DNA of 64,000 nucleotides from positions 1 to 64,000 of the forward strand of contig JAHHQQ010000005.1 of the NCBI GenBank assembly GCA_020026275.1, written 5' to 3'. Position numbers and translations under genes: made by a program. This DNA comes from Bacteroidales bacterium (GTDB taxonomy: Bacteria > Bacteroidota > Bacteroidia > Bacteroidales > UBA932). How positions within the stretch are numbered: the stretch's first letter is position 1; every line of letters begins with the position of its first letter. Of the stretch, positions 53,316 to 62,502 are shown in pieces. The notes beneath the pieces were generated by a model that saw only the letters and a list, made by a program, of their open reading frames with translations, did no database searches and was not told the origin of the DNA.

Positions 53316-54956
53316 ATGATGACTATGCGAAGATATTTTATGCTCATTGCATTGCTGGTTATGGGAGGACTGGCGCTCCCTTCTTCTTGGGCACAGACCG
53401 CTGGAACGATCCAGGAGTTTGTCCCGATTTCTCCGAAACAGCCGGACCGGAATCCGGAATTGACTTATTCCGTCACTTTCCTGTCTGCGGATGCCGAATT
53501 GTCTGCTGCGGTGGGAGAAGGTGTCCGGAAAAGGGTAAAGGAGAGGGGATGGTCTATTGTGGTGGAACCGGATGTGGCTTTTTATCCTGATGTGGTGTTT
53601 GTCATGGATAGTGACGATTCTTTTTTATTGGCTCCGCAATGTCGGGATGCCTATGTCGTGCAGCTTCGTTTTCCCGGACAGGTTCGCATAGATTGCAATG
53701 AAGTGATTCGTGTGAAGAATGCGGAGGAGGCGGTGACCAAGGTGCTGGAGTTTGTGGAACGCTTTTATTATTCGGGACAGCGTCCGGTCTATTCGACGGT
53801 GTTCACTGCCGGAGAAGATGGGTACAGCCATTTCCGTATTCCCTCTGTGCTGGCTTTGGACAATGGCCGTATTCTGGCGTTTGCAGAAGCACGTGGCGTC
53901 AGCAAGACCGATTGCGCTGAAAATGATCTGGTCTTGAAGTATAGTGATGATGAGGGCCGCACTTGGAGTCCGCTGGTCATGGTCGCTGACGGTGGGGAGT
54001 CCAGTTACAACAACCCGACTTCCGTCTATGTGAAGGAAAAAGGCCGTATTCTGGTCTTGTTCCAGGAATATCCTCCGAAATTGTACGAGGGGTCTGTCCA
54101 GGCCGGAATGGAAGGTGAGGGAATAACCCGCTGTCATATAGTCTATAGCGATGATGCCGGATTGACCTGGTCCCGTCCGAGAGAAATCACCCGGCAGGTG
54201 AAATTGCCGGAGGCCGCTGCCTATGCGAGTGGGCCGGGCGCAGCGGTTCGGGTGGTGTCCGGACCGGATAAGGGCCGTATTCTCGTTCCGGCCAATGTGG
54301 CAGGAGGAGACAGGGGATGGTTCAACTATCTGTTCGCTTCTGACGATGCCGGAGAATCTTGGTTTATTCTTCCGGGCAATTCTGCCTATGGCACCAATGA
54401 GAGTCAAATTGTGCAGACAGGGGAGACTGAGTTTGTTGTAAATGCCCGCAGCCATCGTTTCCAGGGGGAAGATCGGGAGGAGCCAGAGGGTTGGAATCCT
54501 TGGCGTTTCGGCGCTTTGACCCGTTGCCGGACAATGATTCCTGTCACCATTGTTGGAAAATCCTCTACTTGGCACGGTACCCAAATGCGATATGACCTTC
54601 CAGACCCGATTTGTCAGGGGGCGATTTTCCGTTATAGCGGTCTGGTCAAGAAAGAGAAATCGCGTCTTCTGTTTGTCAATTCAGCCAACGACTTGTCTGT
54701 CTGCGTTCCGGAGAACTTCACTTGGACTTCTCCAATGCGTGCCAATGGCATGGTTCGCCTCAGCTACGACGAAGGCCAGAGCTGGTCGCATTCTCGCCGA
54801 ATCTACGGCAACCGTTTCACCGAGTTCCAGTATTCTGTACTGACCCGCACCCGCTCCGGCAAGGTGGCCTGTCTTTTCGAGGCCTATCCTCAAATCAAGC
54901 TGGCGGTGTTCGACCTGGAATGGCTGACCGGTGGTCAGGACAAAGGCAAGAGATAA
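53316..54956 (+). CDS. Exo-alpha-sialidase, GH33, with an unassigned N-terminal domain
   Basis: 546 residues. A signal peptide ends at SSWAQ. Residues ~28-150 form an alpha/beta-type region (VTFLSADAELSAAVGEGV, WSIVVEPDVAFYPDVVFVM) that I cannot assign but which resembles the GH20b-type domain of some glycosidases. The six-bladed sialidase propeller follows: FRIP (Arg174), Asp boxes YSDDEGRTWS, YSDDAGLTWS, SDDAGESW and SYDEGQSWS, and the nucleophile Tyr region TEFQYSVLTR. It cleaves terminal sialic acid. It lies 77 bases after the esterase gene and is probably co-transcribed. Starts at 53316, 53319 or 53325 are possible. Confidence 0.93.
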   Translation: MMTMRRYFMLIALLVMGGLALPSSWAQTAGTIQEFVPISPKQPDRNPELTYSVTFLSADAELSAAVGEGVRKRVKERGWSIVVEPDVAFYPDVVFVMDSDDSFLLAPQCRDAYVVQLRFPGQVRIDCNEVIRVKNAEEAVTKVLEFVERFYYSGQRPVYSTVFTAGEDGYSHFRIPSVLALDNGRILAFAEARGVSKTDCAENDLVLKYSDDEGRTWSPLVMVADGGESSYNNPTSVYVKEKGRILVLFQEYPPKLYEGSVQAGMEGEGITRCHIVYSDDAGLTWSRPREITRQVKLPEAAAYASGPGAAVRVVSGPDKGRILVPANVAGGDRGWFNYLFASDDAGESWFILPGNSAYGTNESQIVQTGETEFVVNARSHRFQGEDREEPEGWNPWRFGALTRCRTMIPVTIVGKSSTWHGTQMRYDLPDPICQGAIFRYSGLVKKEKSRLLFVNSANDLSVCVPENFTWTSPMRANGMVRLSYDEGQSWSHSRRIYGNRFTEFQYSVLTRTRSGKVACLFEAYPQIKLAVFDLEWLTGGQDKGKR

Positions 54957-54985
54957 TTCCTGCCGTTTGTCCGCAGATAAATAAA

Positions 54986-55015
54986 AGGCCTTCAGAATTC
55001 TCTGAGGCCCTTTTT
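54986..55015 (+). terminator. Terminator after the sialidase gene
   Basis: Stem GGCC-T-TCAGA / TCTGA-GGCC with one bulge and loop ATTC, followed by CTTTTT. Confidence 0.75.
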
Positions 55016-55086
55016 AGATTTGACTCAATTTGACGAGGTGTCAATAATTTATTAACATTGCAGTTTGAAAGGATAGAAACTCGTGT

Positions 55087-55764
55087 ATGACAAATAATCA
55101 TTCAATGAATATGAGAATTAAAGCGGCTTTGTTTGATATGGATGGTGTGCTGGTGGACAATGCCCACATGCATGTGAAATCGTTTGAGGTGATGTATGAC
55201 CGTTTTCAGGTGCCGGATGCGGAAAGGAAAAATGTCATGGATTTCATGGGATGCGGTCTGGCGGAGGTGTTGAACAGCATGTTTTCTCCGGAGGTCATTG
55301 AGGAAAAAGGATTCGATTTCCTTTGCTATGAGAAGGAAAGGATCTATCGTGAGATTTATGCTCCGACGATCCATCCGATAGAGGGATTGGTCGAACTGCT
55401 CCAGAAATTGAAGAAGGAGGGGGTAAAATGTGCGGTCGGTTCTTCCGGTTGCATTGAAAATGTCCGTTTCGTTCTCGAAAAATGTCAAATTGCCGAGTGC
55501 TTCGATGCTGTCGTTTCGGGAGATCAGGTGAGCCGTTGCAAACCCGATCCTGAAATCTATCAGGTGGCGGCCCAGAAACTGGGCGTCGCACCGGCGGACT
55601 GTCTGGTCTTTGAAGATGCGATGGTCGGAATCGAATCGGCTCATCGTGCCGGAGTGGAGCACGTCATTGCGCTCACCACTTCTTTCTCCATTCCGGAGCT
55701 GGAAGCGGTGCATCCGGAACATATCGTCCGTGATTTCACTGAAATATGTGATGATATGCTGTAA
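55087..55764 (+). CDS. HAD-superfamily phosphatase (beta-phosphoglucomutase-like)
   Basis: 225 residues. HAD motif I DMDGVLVDN, motif II VGSSG, Lys/motif III CKPDPEIY, motif IV VFEDAMVGIESAHRAG. The helical cap between residues ~20 and 85 makes it a subfamily I phosphatase or phosphomutase of sugar phosphates; beta-phosphoglucomutase is the closest look-alike, but substrate is not assured. Starts at 55087, 55105 or 55111 are possible; MRIKAALFDMDG (55111) matches the usual spacing. Confidence 0.85.
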   Translation: MTNNHSMNMRIKAALFDMDGVLVDNAHMHVKSFEVMYDRFQVPDAERKNVMDFMGCGLAEVLNSMFSPEVIEEKGFDFLCYEKERIYREIYAPTIHPIEGLVELLQKLKKEGVKCAVGSSGCIENVRFVLEKCQIAECFDAVVSGDQVSRCKPDPEIYQVAAQKLGVAPADCLVFEDAMVGIESAHRAGVEHVIALTTSFSIPELEAVHPEHIVRDFTEICDDML

Positions 55765-55766
55765 GG

Positions 55767-55810
55767 ACAGAAAAGGACAGACTCATTTTCATGAATCTGT
55801 CCTTTTCTGT
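55767..55810. terminator. Convergent terminator hairpin
   Basis: Fifteen-base perfect stem ACAGAAAAGGACAGA / TCTGTCCTTTTCTGT, 14-base loop, between the HAD and SOD genes. No separate U tract is present, so activity is less certain. Confidence 0.6.
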
Positions 55811-55824
55811 ATCTGAATGAGTTG

Positions 55825-56403
55825 CTAGAATCTCTCCTCGATGGTGGCCCAATCCAGGATTTTCCACCAGGAAGCCATTGCATCCGGACGACGGTTGCGG
55901 AAGTCGATGTAGTAGGCGTGCTCCCAGACATCAAAGCAGAGGATAGGCTCCAGACCTTTGGTCATCGGGTTGCCGGCATTGGACTCGGTGTCAATGACCA
56001 GCTGGCCGTCCTTGTTTTTGCAGAGCCATGCCCAACCGGAACCGAACTGGCCCACAGCGGCGGCGGCAAATTTCTTCTGGAATTCTTCTACTGAACCGAA
56101 AGCATGGAGGAGAGCTTCAGCGAGCGCACCTTCCGGAGCTGCTTTTGGAGTAGCGGAGAACTGGTCAAAGAAGAATTCATGATTCCATGCCTGCGCTGCA
56201 TTGTTGAAGATGCCTCCTTGGGCATGGAGGATAATTTCTTTGAGTGGACGGTTCTCGAACTCGGTTCCCTCGACTAGTTCATTTAATTTGTTGACATATC
56301 CTGCATAGTGTTTGTCATGATGGAACTCGAGTGTCTCCGCAGACATGGCAGGAGCGAGAGCATTGTTGGTATAAGGAAGTTCCTTGACTGTGAATTTTGA
56401 CAT
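55825..56403 (-). CDS. sodB: Fe/Mn superoxide dismutase
   Basis: 192 residues. Metal ligands are visible: His in EFHHDKHYAGYV, His in AWNHEFFFD, and Asp-x3-His in CFDVWEHAYYID. Iron-type by AQGGIFNNAAQAWNHEFFF; Bacteroidota enzymes may use Fe or Mn. It detoxifies superoxide. It is encoded 6 bases after a rubredoxin gene on the same strand. Confidence 0.95.
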   Translation of the reverse strand: MSKFTVKELPYTNNALAPAMSAETLEFHHDKHYAGYVNKLNELVEGTEFENRPLKEIILHAQGGIFNNAAQAWNHEFFFDQFSATPKAAPEGALAEALLHAFGSVEEFQKKFAAAAVGQFGSGWAWLCKNKDGQLVIDTESNAGNPMTKGLEPILCFDVWEHAYYIDFRNRRPDAMASWWKILDWATIEERF

Positions 56404-56409
56404 GGCATT

Positions 56410-56571
56410 CTATTCTACGGGTTCAAACACTTCCTTGCCTTCCATGCAAAGCGGACATTTCCAATCTTCTGGAAGTTCTTCAAATGGAGTTCCTGGTGCG
56501 ATGCCGTTGTCAGGATCGCCTAAAGCCGGGTCATATTCATAACCGCAGACTGAGCATACGTATTTTTTCAT
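56410..56571 (-). CDS. Rubredoxin
   Basis: A 53-residue protein. The four Fe ligands are Cys6-x2-Cys9 (YVCSVCGYEYDP) and Cys39-x2-Cys42 (WKCPLCMEGK). GIAPGTPFEELPEDW is the family's central stretch. Electron carrier, often feeding reductive detoxification of oxygen or superoxide. Its stop is 6 bases before the SOD start, so they form an oxidative-stress operon. ATG on the minus strand is at 56569-56571. Confidence 0.95.
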   Translation of the reverse strand: MKKYVCSVCGYEYDPALGDPDNGIAPGTPFEELPEDWKCPLCMEGKEVFEPVE

Positions 56572-56705
56572 GATCCTAAATTTTTAATTTGCCATTATTT
56601 TTATAGTTGCTCCGGGGAGCAGTTTTTTTCAATTCGGTCAATCTGTAATCGACCTTTTCCAAAGATAGTGTAAATTTTGAATAATTCTAAATTGAAATGT
56701 AAAAT

Positions 56706-56740
56706 TTTGTTTCATTTTACCGAAAAAAGTGCCATATTTG
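56706..56740 (+). promoter_or_regulatory. Probable promoter for ferritin
   Basis: TTTG (56706-56709) and CATATTTG (56733-56740), one mismatch from TAnnTTTG, spacer 23 bases, just upstream of the ferritin start at 56763. Confidence 0.45.
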
Positions 56741-56762
56741 GTATGCAAAATAATGTTATACT

Positions 56763-57281
56763 ATGTTAAGTCAAAAATTACACGATGCTATTAATGAGCA
56801 GATCAATGCAGAATTCTGGTCTGCTTACTTGTATCTTTCGATGTCTCTTGATGCTGAGGCCAAAGGCTATAAAGGAATTGCCAACTGGTTCTATATTCAG
56901 TTCAAGGAAGAGCAGGATCATGCCCGCATTTTCATGAACCTTCTTTCTTCAAGAGATGCTGCAGTTACTCTCAAGCCGGTTGCAGAAGTCAAGACTTCAT
57001 GGGAGAATCCACTCGAAATGTTCAATGATACTCTTTCTCATGAGAAAAAGGTGACTGCCATGATCAATAATCTGGCGTCCATTGCACATGAAGACAATGA
57101 TTTTGCATCCAAGAATGCACTTATCTGGTTCATTGATGAGCAGGTGGAGGAAGAACAGAATGCAAGGGACATGATTCAGGCATTTGAGGCTGTGGAAGGC
57201 AATAAATTCGGCATGTACATGCTCGACAAGGAATTGGCCGCACGTGTTTATGTGACTCCGTCTCCATTGGCTGCAAAATAA
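56763..57281 (+). CDS. Ferritin
   Basis: 172 residues. Ferroxidase ligands are visible: Glu17 (EFWSAYLYLSM), Glu50-x2-His53 (EEQDHARIF), Glu around 94 and Gln/Glu in DEQVEEEQ. It forms the 24-subunit iron-storage shell and protects DNA from iron-driven oxidation. It is divergent from the rubredoxin-SOD operon, so iron and oxidative stress control may be shared. A terminator follows. Confidence 0.95.
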   Translation: MLSQKLHDAINEQINAEFWSAYLYLSMSLDAEAKGYKGIANWFYIQFKEEQDHARIFMNLLSSRDAAVTLKPVAEVKTSWENPLEMFNDTLSHEKKVTAMINNLASIAHEDNDFASKNALIWFIDEQVEEEQNARDMIQAFEAVEGNKFGMYMLDKELAARVYVTPSPLAAK

Positions 57282-57301
57282 TTATTTTGGCAGGAACTCT
57301 G

Positions 57302-57333
57302 AAAGCCCGACATTTTTTATGCCGGGCTTTTTT
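57302..57333 (+). terminator. Terminator after ferritin
   Basis: Stem AAAGCCCG / CGGGCTTT, loop about 13 bases, followed by TTT. Confidence 0.8.
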
Positions 57334-57449
57334 GACTCATAATAATTGAAGTAATTTTTATTTTGTGTGTATTTCTGATGAAATAGTCTTATCTTTAAGG
57401 CTGTTGTGATTGAGAAAATCTATTTATATTAACTCTTAAAATAATACTT

Positions 57450-59027
57450 ATGTTCAAAGGACATCCAAAAGGATTGATAGCGGCGGCTCTCAGCAACATG
57501 GGCGAGCGCTTCGGCTACTACATCATGAATGCTGTGCTTTTGCTATTCCTGTGCTCAAAATTCGGTATCAGTGATAGCGTTGCAGCTGTCATCTATGCAG
57601 TATTCTATTTCTGCATCTATGTCTTGAGTCTTCCAGGCGGTATCATTGCAGACAAGACTCAGAATTACAAGGGGACCATCATGGCCGGCCTCATCACCAT
57701 GGCAACCGGTTATCTCATGTTGTCATTCCCGATTATGGCCACTCCTGCCAACAAGACCATCATGCTGGTCTTCACTTGTGTGGCTCTTCTGGTCGTTGCT
57801 TTCGGTAACGGTCTCTTCAAGGGAAATCTTCAGGCCATTGTCGGCCAAATGTATGACAACCTTGAGGAAGAGGCTGCCAAGACAGGAGATCCTAAGAAAA
57901 TTGAGTTCGCAAAGAGCAGACGTGATCCAGGTTTCCAGATTTTCTACGTATTTATCAACATCGGTGGTGTGCTGGCTCCATTCGTGGCTCCATTCCTCCG
58001 TAGCTGGTGGTTGAAAATCCACGGATTCATCTACAATGCAAGTCTTCCTGCATATTGCCATCAGTACATCAATGAAGGAGCGAACATGTCTCCTGAAGCC
58101 CTTCAGAACATGAAGGAGCTGATCCAGAGCTCAGTGATCGGTGGTACCGTTCCTGCTGACCTCGCTGCTTTCAGTTCCCAGTATCTGGAGATCTTCAACC
58201 AGGGTATCCACTATTCCTTCATCGCCTCTATCGTGGCTATGCTCATCTCTCTGGTCATTTTCATGATCTTCAAGAACAAATTCCCTAATCCTTCTGCCAA
58301 GAAGGTGGTCGCTGAAAAAGAGGTCCAGGTATCTGCAGAAGAGAAAGCCTCTATGGCAAAGGAAATCAAACAGCGTATGGCCGGTCTTTATGCCGTGCTC
58401 GGTATCTGCGTGTTCTTCTGGATGTCATTCCACCAGAACGGCCAGTCACTCTCCCTGTTCGCACGTGACTTCGTCAATACCCAGTCTGTCGCTCCGGAAG
58501 TATGGCAGTTCCTGAATCCGTTCCTCGTGATTGTGCTGACTCCAGTCATCATGTGGGTGTTCGGAACCAAATGGGGCCGCAAGGTGTCCACTCCTCGCAA
58601 GATTGTGATGGGCATGTTCTTCGCAGGTATGGCTTATCTGTTCCTGACCGTATTCTGCGCTCAGGCAGATTATCCTTCAGGCGAAGCTTTCCGTGCTTAT
58701 ACTGTTGAAACTGCAGAAAGCATGAAGGCAGGCGCATGGGTTCTGATTGTCACTTATTTCTTCTTGACCGTCGCCGAGCTGTTCATCAGCCCGCTTGGTC
58801 TGTCATTTGTTTCCAAGATTGCTCCCAAACATATCCAGGGTATCTGCCAGGGTTTGTGGCTCAGCGCTACCGCCTTCGGTAACCTGCTCATCATGCTCGG
58901 ACCTGTCTTCTACAACAAACTTCCTAACCTTTGGATTTGCTGGGGTATCTTCATGATTATTTGTTTTGTCGCAATGGGTATCATGTACGCCATGCTCAAA
59001 TGGTTGGAGAAGATTACCAATGCATAG
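57450..59027 (+). CDS. Proton-dependent oligopeptide transporter (POT family)
   Basis: 525 residues with about 14 hydrophobic helices. The POT signature is at the start: LSNMGERFGYYIMNAVLLLFL (key Glu/Arg/Phe/Tyr of the ExxERF-type motif). GGIIADKTQNYKG is the loop 2 motif, and VSKIAPKHIQGICQGLW is the late-helix motif. It imports di- and tripeptides with protons. Typical length for the family. Ends at a long palindromic terminator. Confidence 0.92.
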   Translation: MFKGHPKGLIAAALSNMGERFGYYIMNAVLLLFLCSKFGISDSVAAVIYAVFYFCIYVLSLPGGIIADKTQNYKGTIMAGLITMATGYLMLSFPIMATPANKTIMLVFTCVALLVVAFGNGLFKGNLQAIVGQMYDNLEEEAAKTGDPKKIEFAKSRRDPGFQIFYVFINIGGVLAPFVAPFLRSWWLKIHGFIYNASLPAYCHQYINEGANMSPEALQNMKELIQSSVIGGTVPADLAAFSSQYLEIFNQGIHYSFIASIVAMLISLVIFMIFKNKFPNPSAKKVVAEKEVQVSAEEKASMAKEIKQRMAGLYAVLGICVFFWMSFHQNGQSLSLFARDFVNTQSVAPEVWQFLNPFLVIVLTPVIMWVFGTKWGRKVSTPRKIVMGMFFAGMAYLFLTVFCAQADYPSGEAFRAYTVETAESMKAGAWVLIVTYFFLTVAELFISPLGLSFVSKIAPKHIQGICQGLWLSATAFGNLLIMLGPVFYNKLPNLWICWGIFMIICFVAMGIMYAMLKWLEKITNA

Positions 59028-59074
59028 TTGCAAGAGAAGAACTGTCCGCAATTGCGGTCAAACTCTCTTTCAAA

Positions 59075-59106
59075 CAGAAAAAAGCCCGATATCGGGCTTT
59101 TTTCTG
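59075..59106. terminator. Perfect 32-base palindromic terminator
   Basis: CAGAAAAAAGCCCGAT / ATCGGGCTTTTTTCTG, perfect and with no loop, A- and T-rich on both sides. It serves the POT gene and the convergent GIN gene. Confidence 0.9.
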
Positions 59107-59134
59107 TTTTTTCCATATCCAACAGGGAAGTTGT

Positions 59135-60028
59135 CTATAGGTTGACTTCAAGCAACTTGCTGGTGCTGGACACAAAGGAATTCGGATCCAGTATGCAGCC
59201 GTTGACATACTTTAGGGTGGATAAGCCAGTACACCTCGCACTTAATCTGTCAATTGGCTGGACTGTGCCATGGCTCATGCCTGAGGTTTGGGCGTGAATC
59301 TGTTCAGCTGGAAAGTACAAGGCATCGATTTTAGATTTTCCAGATACATTCAGTCGGAAATTTCTGGCCAGATGTCCTTCAGGTGCTTCTATATTCATCT
59401 TGGACATACCGGAAGCTTCCAGTTCTAAAGAATTGGTCTGGATGAAGCATTTTCCTTTGCTCTTTCCTTCTGCTTCCATTTCGGCATGATCGCAGAAAAC
59501 AAGCAGGTCATATTCTGTCATGCCGGAAAAATCGCCCTCAAAGGAAGTGGCTTCAATTCGGGCATTGTACAGACTGGATGTCCCAGACAGGTTGACAGAT
59601 ACTTCGTGTGCCGTGGCATCCAAGCCATACAGTTTGGATGAACCTTCCAAGTCTATGGACATTTCATGACCGGTGAATTGCCCCGTCATATCTACAGTGA
59701 CGATGTTGTCCAATTCTAGTTCTTCGAAGGACGGAGCTGTGATATAGGCAGTGGGACGTTCTCCTGAGTAGTTGAAGAGCCTGTTGAAACCGATTTTCAA
59801 GGTTCCGTTCTCAACTTTGGCAACGACATTCCGATCGTATTTGGCCGGATAGGATATCCGGAGAGAATAATAGTCTGCCTGTTCCAAGGTGACAGTAAAA
59901 TTTTCAGAAATCTCAATGTCTTTGAAATACCTGATGTCGATGTTTCTTGTCATGTTGTCTTGGGCGGATGTTATACATCCCCATAATAAAAGTGGTATTG
60001 CCAGAGCAATGGTTTTCAGTTGTTTCAT
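59135..60028 (-). CDS. DUF2807 (GIN-domain) secreted protein
   Basis: 297 residues from ATG 60028 (MKQLKTIALAIPLLLWGCITSAQ; an upstream frame adds residues without a signal). The rest is the repetitive right-handed beta-helix-like GIN fold, with many short GSSKLYG, SGTSSLYNA, GMSKMNIEAP and GLSTLKYVNG turns. GIN proteins are surface or periplasmic and of unsettled function. A signal or lipobox-like LLLWGC is present, so it may be a lipoprotein (Cys18). Confidence 0.88.
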   Translation of the reverse strand: MKQLKTIALAIPLLLWGCITSAQDNMTRNIDIRYFKDIEISENFTVTLEQADYYSLRISYPAKYDRNVVAKVENGTLKIGFNRLFNYSGERPTAYITAPSFEELELDNIVTVDMTGQFTGHEMSIDLEGSSKLYGLDATAHEVSVNLSGTSSLYNARIEATSFEGDFSGMTEYDLLVFCDHAEMEAEGKSKGKCFIQTNSLELEASGMSKMNIEAPEGHLARNFRLNVSGKSKIDALYFPAEQIHAQTSGMSHGTVQPIDRLSARCTGLSTLKYVNGCILDPNSFVSSTSKLLEVNL

Positions 60029-60147
60029 ACTATGATTATATATAATTGCCGGAATACGTTTTTTTGTATTCCACTTGATATAATGCAATCCGTATGCCTG
60101 AAATGAGAAAGTTCTTGGAATGAGAAATTCTGTGCCGTTATGGAAGA

Positions 60148-61104
60148 TTAGAATATAGTCAGTCCATCATAAGCTGGAGCCACGGCAGAATGGATATGGC
60201 GCTCCCTGCAAAGTTCTTGAATTTCTTTCTTGAATTCATTGTAGCTTGGGAAGGTATGGGACAGATGGGTCAGCCAAGTGTGTTTGGCCCCGATTACGTC
60301 GGCCAGTTCCAGCGCTTCGTCCAGACTGAAGTGAGAGTGATGCTTCTTGTAGCCGACCGTATTCAGCGTTACATGGTCGAGCCCTTGTAGTTTGACCAAT
60401 TCTTCCTCCGGCAGCCGGCTCATGTCAGTGATATAGGCAATGTTGCCGAAACGGAAGCCCAGAACAGGCATTTGGTCATGATAACCGCGGATCGGGATAA
60501 TCTCAATCCCGTAAGGATTGTCCACCTCCACCTCTCCGGTAAATGTCGGATCGTCGGCTCGGACCGCATCATCTGTCAGCTGGGAACTGGTAGGCAGCAA
60601 AATGCCGTCCGGACGCTCGAAGAAATAACCCTTGTCATGTATCCAGATCAGTTCCCCTTCGGGACGGTTGGCATAGACGATGAAAGGGTTCTTATCAATC
60701 TTGTGGACATGCCATTCCGGCGCTCCCGGATATTTGACTTCCTGGAAACCATAGGCATATTCTCTTTTGAGGGACTGGAGGACCCGGTCTTCACAATATA
60801 TCTCGATGGATTTCTTGTCAATATAGTTGAGGGCTCGTACATCATCCAATCCTCCTGTATGATCTTTATGGTTGTGGGTCAGCAGGATGGCATCCAGATG
60901 GGAAATTCCTTCCCGAATCATTTGCGTGCGGAAATCCGGCCCCGCATCCACCAGAATGGTCAGTCCTCCATATCGGATCAGTGCGGAGGCCCTGAGCCGT
61001 TTGTCCTTATTGTCATTTGAACTGCAGACAGGACATTTGCAACCGATGATTGGAACACCTTGGGAAGTACCTGTCCCCATAAATGTCAGTTCTGCTTTTT
61101 TCAT
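60148..61104 (-). CDS. MBL-fold metallo-hydrolase (PhnP-like)
   Basis: 318 residues. Metal-binding motif THNHKDHTGG near residue 80 (HxHxDH). An early Cys pair lies in GCKCPVCSS. Late His ligands are in IRGYHDQMP and THLSHTFPSYNEF. PhnP/RNase-Z-like enzymes cut cyclic phosphodiesters; the role here is not certain. Lies 23 bases downstream of MtaB on the same strand and may share its transcript. Confidence 0.88.
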   Translation of the reverse strand: MKKAELTFMGTGTSQGVPIIGCKCPVCSSNDNKDKRLRASALIRYGGLTILVDAGPDFRTQMIREGISHLDAILLTHNHKDHTGGLDDVRALNYIDKKSIEIYCEDRVLQSLKREYAYGFQEVKYPGAPEWHVHKIDKNPFIVYANRPEGELIWIHDKGYFFERPDGILLPTSSQLTDDAVRADDPTFTGEVEVDNPYGIEIIPIRGYHDQMPVLGFRFGNIAYITDMSRLPEEELVKLQGLDHVTLNTVGYKKHHSHFSLDEALELADVIGAKHTWLTHLSHTFPSYNEFKKEIQELCRERHIHSAVAPAYDGLTIF

Positions 61105-61127
61105 GCGTCACTCCTTTTCAGCGCTGT

Positions 61128-62501
61128 TTAAAGTGTCATTTCTTCAATTTCTCCGATCTTGCCTTCCTGGTAAGGTCTCTCCACTCGGATGTAGTTGCCC
61201 GTGTAGCCACTCATGTTTCCGTCTTTGTCAACAGATTCCCACAGGACTTTTTCTCTGACGCCCTTATTTTCTTCAATGAACTGGCGGTTCAAGCGGTCGC
61301 TGAGCTCTTCGAGTTTTTTGACGCGATCAGTCTTGATACTGTCCTGCACCTGATCCGGCATTTCTGCCGCACGGGTCCCCGGTCTTTTCGAATAAGGGAA
61401 AATATGGATGAAGGCCGGTTTGATTCGGTTCTCCAAGAAGTGGTAAGTGTCCAGGAACAATTTGTCTGTTTCTCCGGGCAGACCGACAATGACATCAATG
61501 CCGAAAAAGACTTTCGGCTGACCTTCCTTGTCCATGACGGAACGGATATAGTCAATCCGGTCAGCGAAAAGGGCGGTGTCGTATTTGCGTCCTGCTTTTT
61601 TCAGCAGTTCGTCATTTCCCACCTGTAGGGGAATGTGGAAATGAGGGAGAAACTTGGTGCCGGAGGCAATCCAGTCCACAATCTCTTGGGTGATGAGATT
61701 GGGCTCTATGGAAGAGATGCGGTATCTTTCGATGCCTTCCACCTGGTCCAATGCTTTGAGCAGATCCAGGAACGTCTCGCCGGTGCTCCGGCCGAAATCA
61801 CCGGTGTTGATGCCTGTAATGACAATCTCCTTGATGCCTTCAGAGGCAATTGCCTCGGCTTGTTTCACCAGTTCGCAGATAGGGAGGTTGCGACTTCTGC
61901 CTCGTGCATAAGGGATGGTGCAGTATGCACAGAAGTTGTTGCAACCATCCTGTACTTTGAGGAAGGAGCGAGTTCTTTCTCCAGAAGAATAGGCAGGAAG
62001 CATATTTTTGGAGATTTCGTTGTATTCTTCCGCCATCTGGCTCTTCAACGCTTGGATGGCAAGGGCCTCTTCCTTCTTGTCCAGATGCTTGGTATCTGGC
62101 TTCTCTTCCTGCTGTTCTGCCAGAGGGAGGACCGTCGTATGAGACGCTTCTTCACTGGAGAGCAGTTTCATGGTCTTTTCCACCAGGGCTGGTTTCTCCT
62201 TGGCTCCCACAACCATGGCGACGCCTTCGATCTTCTCGATCTCTTCCCGGCGCAGCTCGGCATAGCAGCCGGTTACGATGATTTTGGCATCGGGGGAGAC
62301 ACGGTGCATTTTCCGGATGATGTTGCGGGCTTTCTTTTCAGAATGTTCTGTAACAGTGCAGGTGTTGATCAGGTAGACATCCGCCTGGTCTGTCCATGGA
62401 ACGACCTCCAGGCCTTCTCGGATGAATCCTCTTTCGTATGTGGAAGTCTCGGCGTAGTTCAGTTTGCAGCCGAGCGTCTGAAATGCTATCTTTTTTGTCA
62501 T
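61128..62501 (-). CDS. mtaB: tRNA t6A37 methylthiotransferase MtaB
   Basis: 457 residues. Adds a methylthio group to t6A37 of tRNA (ms2t6A). N-terminal MTTase domain with TLGCKLNYAET and NTCTVTEHSEKKARN and a third Cys in VTGCYAE; radical SAM domain with CNNFCAYCTIPYARGRSR (Cys-x3-Cys-x2-Cys); C-terminal TRAM-like domain. An ~45-residue charged insert (EEASHTTVLPLAEQQEEKPD) lies between the first two domains. Co-directional with the upstream methylase gene (1-base gap). Confidence 0.94.
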   Translation of the reverse strand: MTKKIAFQTLGCKLNYAETSTYERGFIREGLEVVPWTDQADVYLINTCTVTEHSEKKARNIIRKMHRVSPDAKIIVTGCYAELRREEIEKIEGVAMVVGAKEKPALVEKTMKLLSSEEASHTTVLPLAEQQEEKPDTKHLDKKEEALAIQALKSQMAEEYNEISKNMLPAYSSGERTRSFLKVQDGCNNFCAYCTIPYARGRSRNLPICELVKQAEAIASEGIKEIVITGINTGDFGRSTGETFLDLLKALDQVEGIERYRISSIEPNLITQEIVDWIASGTKFLPHFHIPLQVGNDELLKKAGRKYDTALFADRIDYIRSVMDKEGQPKVFFGIDVIVGLPGETDKLFLDTYHFLENRIKPAFIHIFPYSKRPGTRAAEMPDQVQDSIKTDRVKKLEELSDRLNRQFIEENKGVREKVLWESVDKDGNMSGYTGNYIRVERPYQEGKIGEIEEMTL

Positions 62502-62502
62502 A

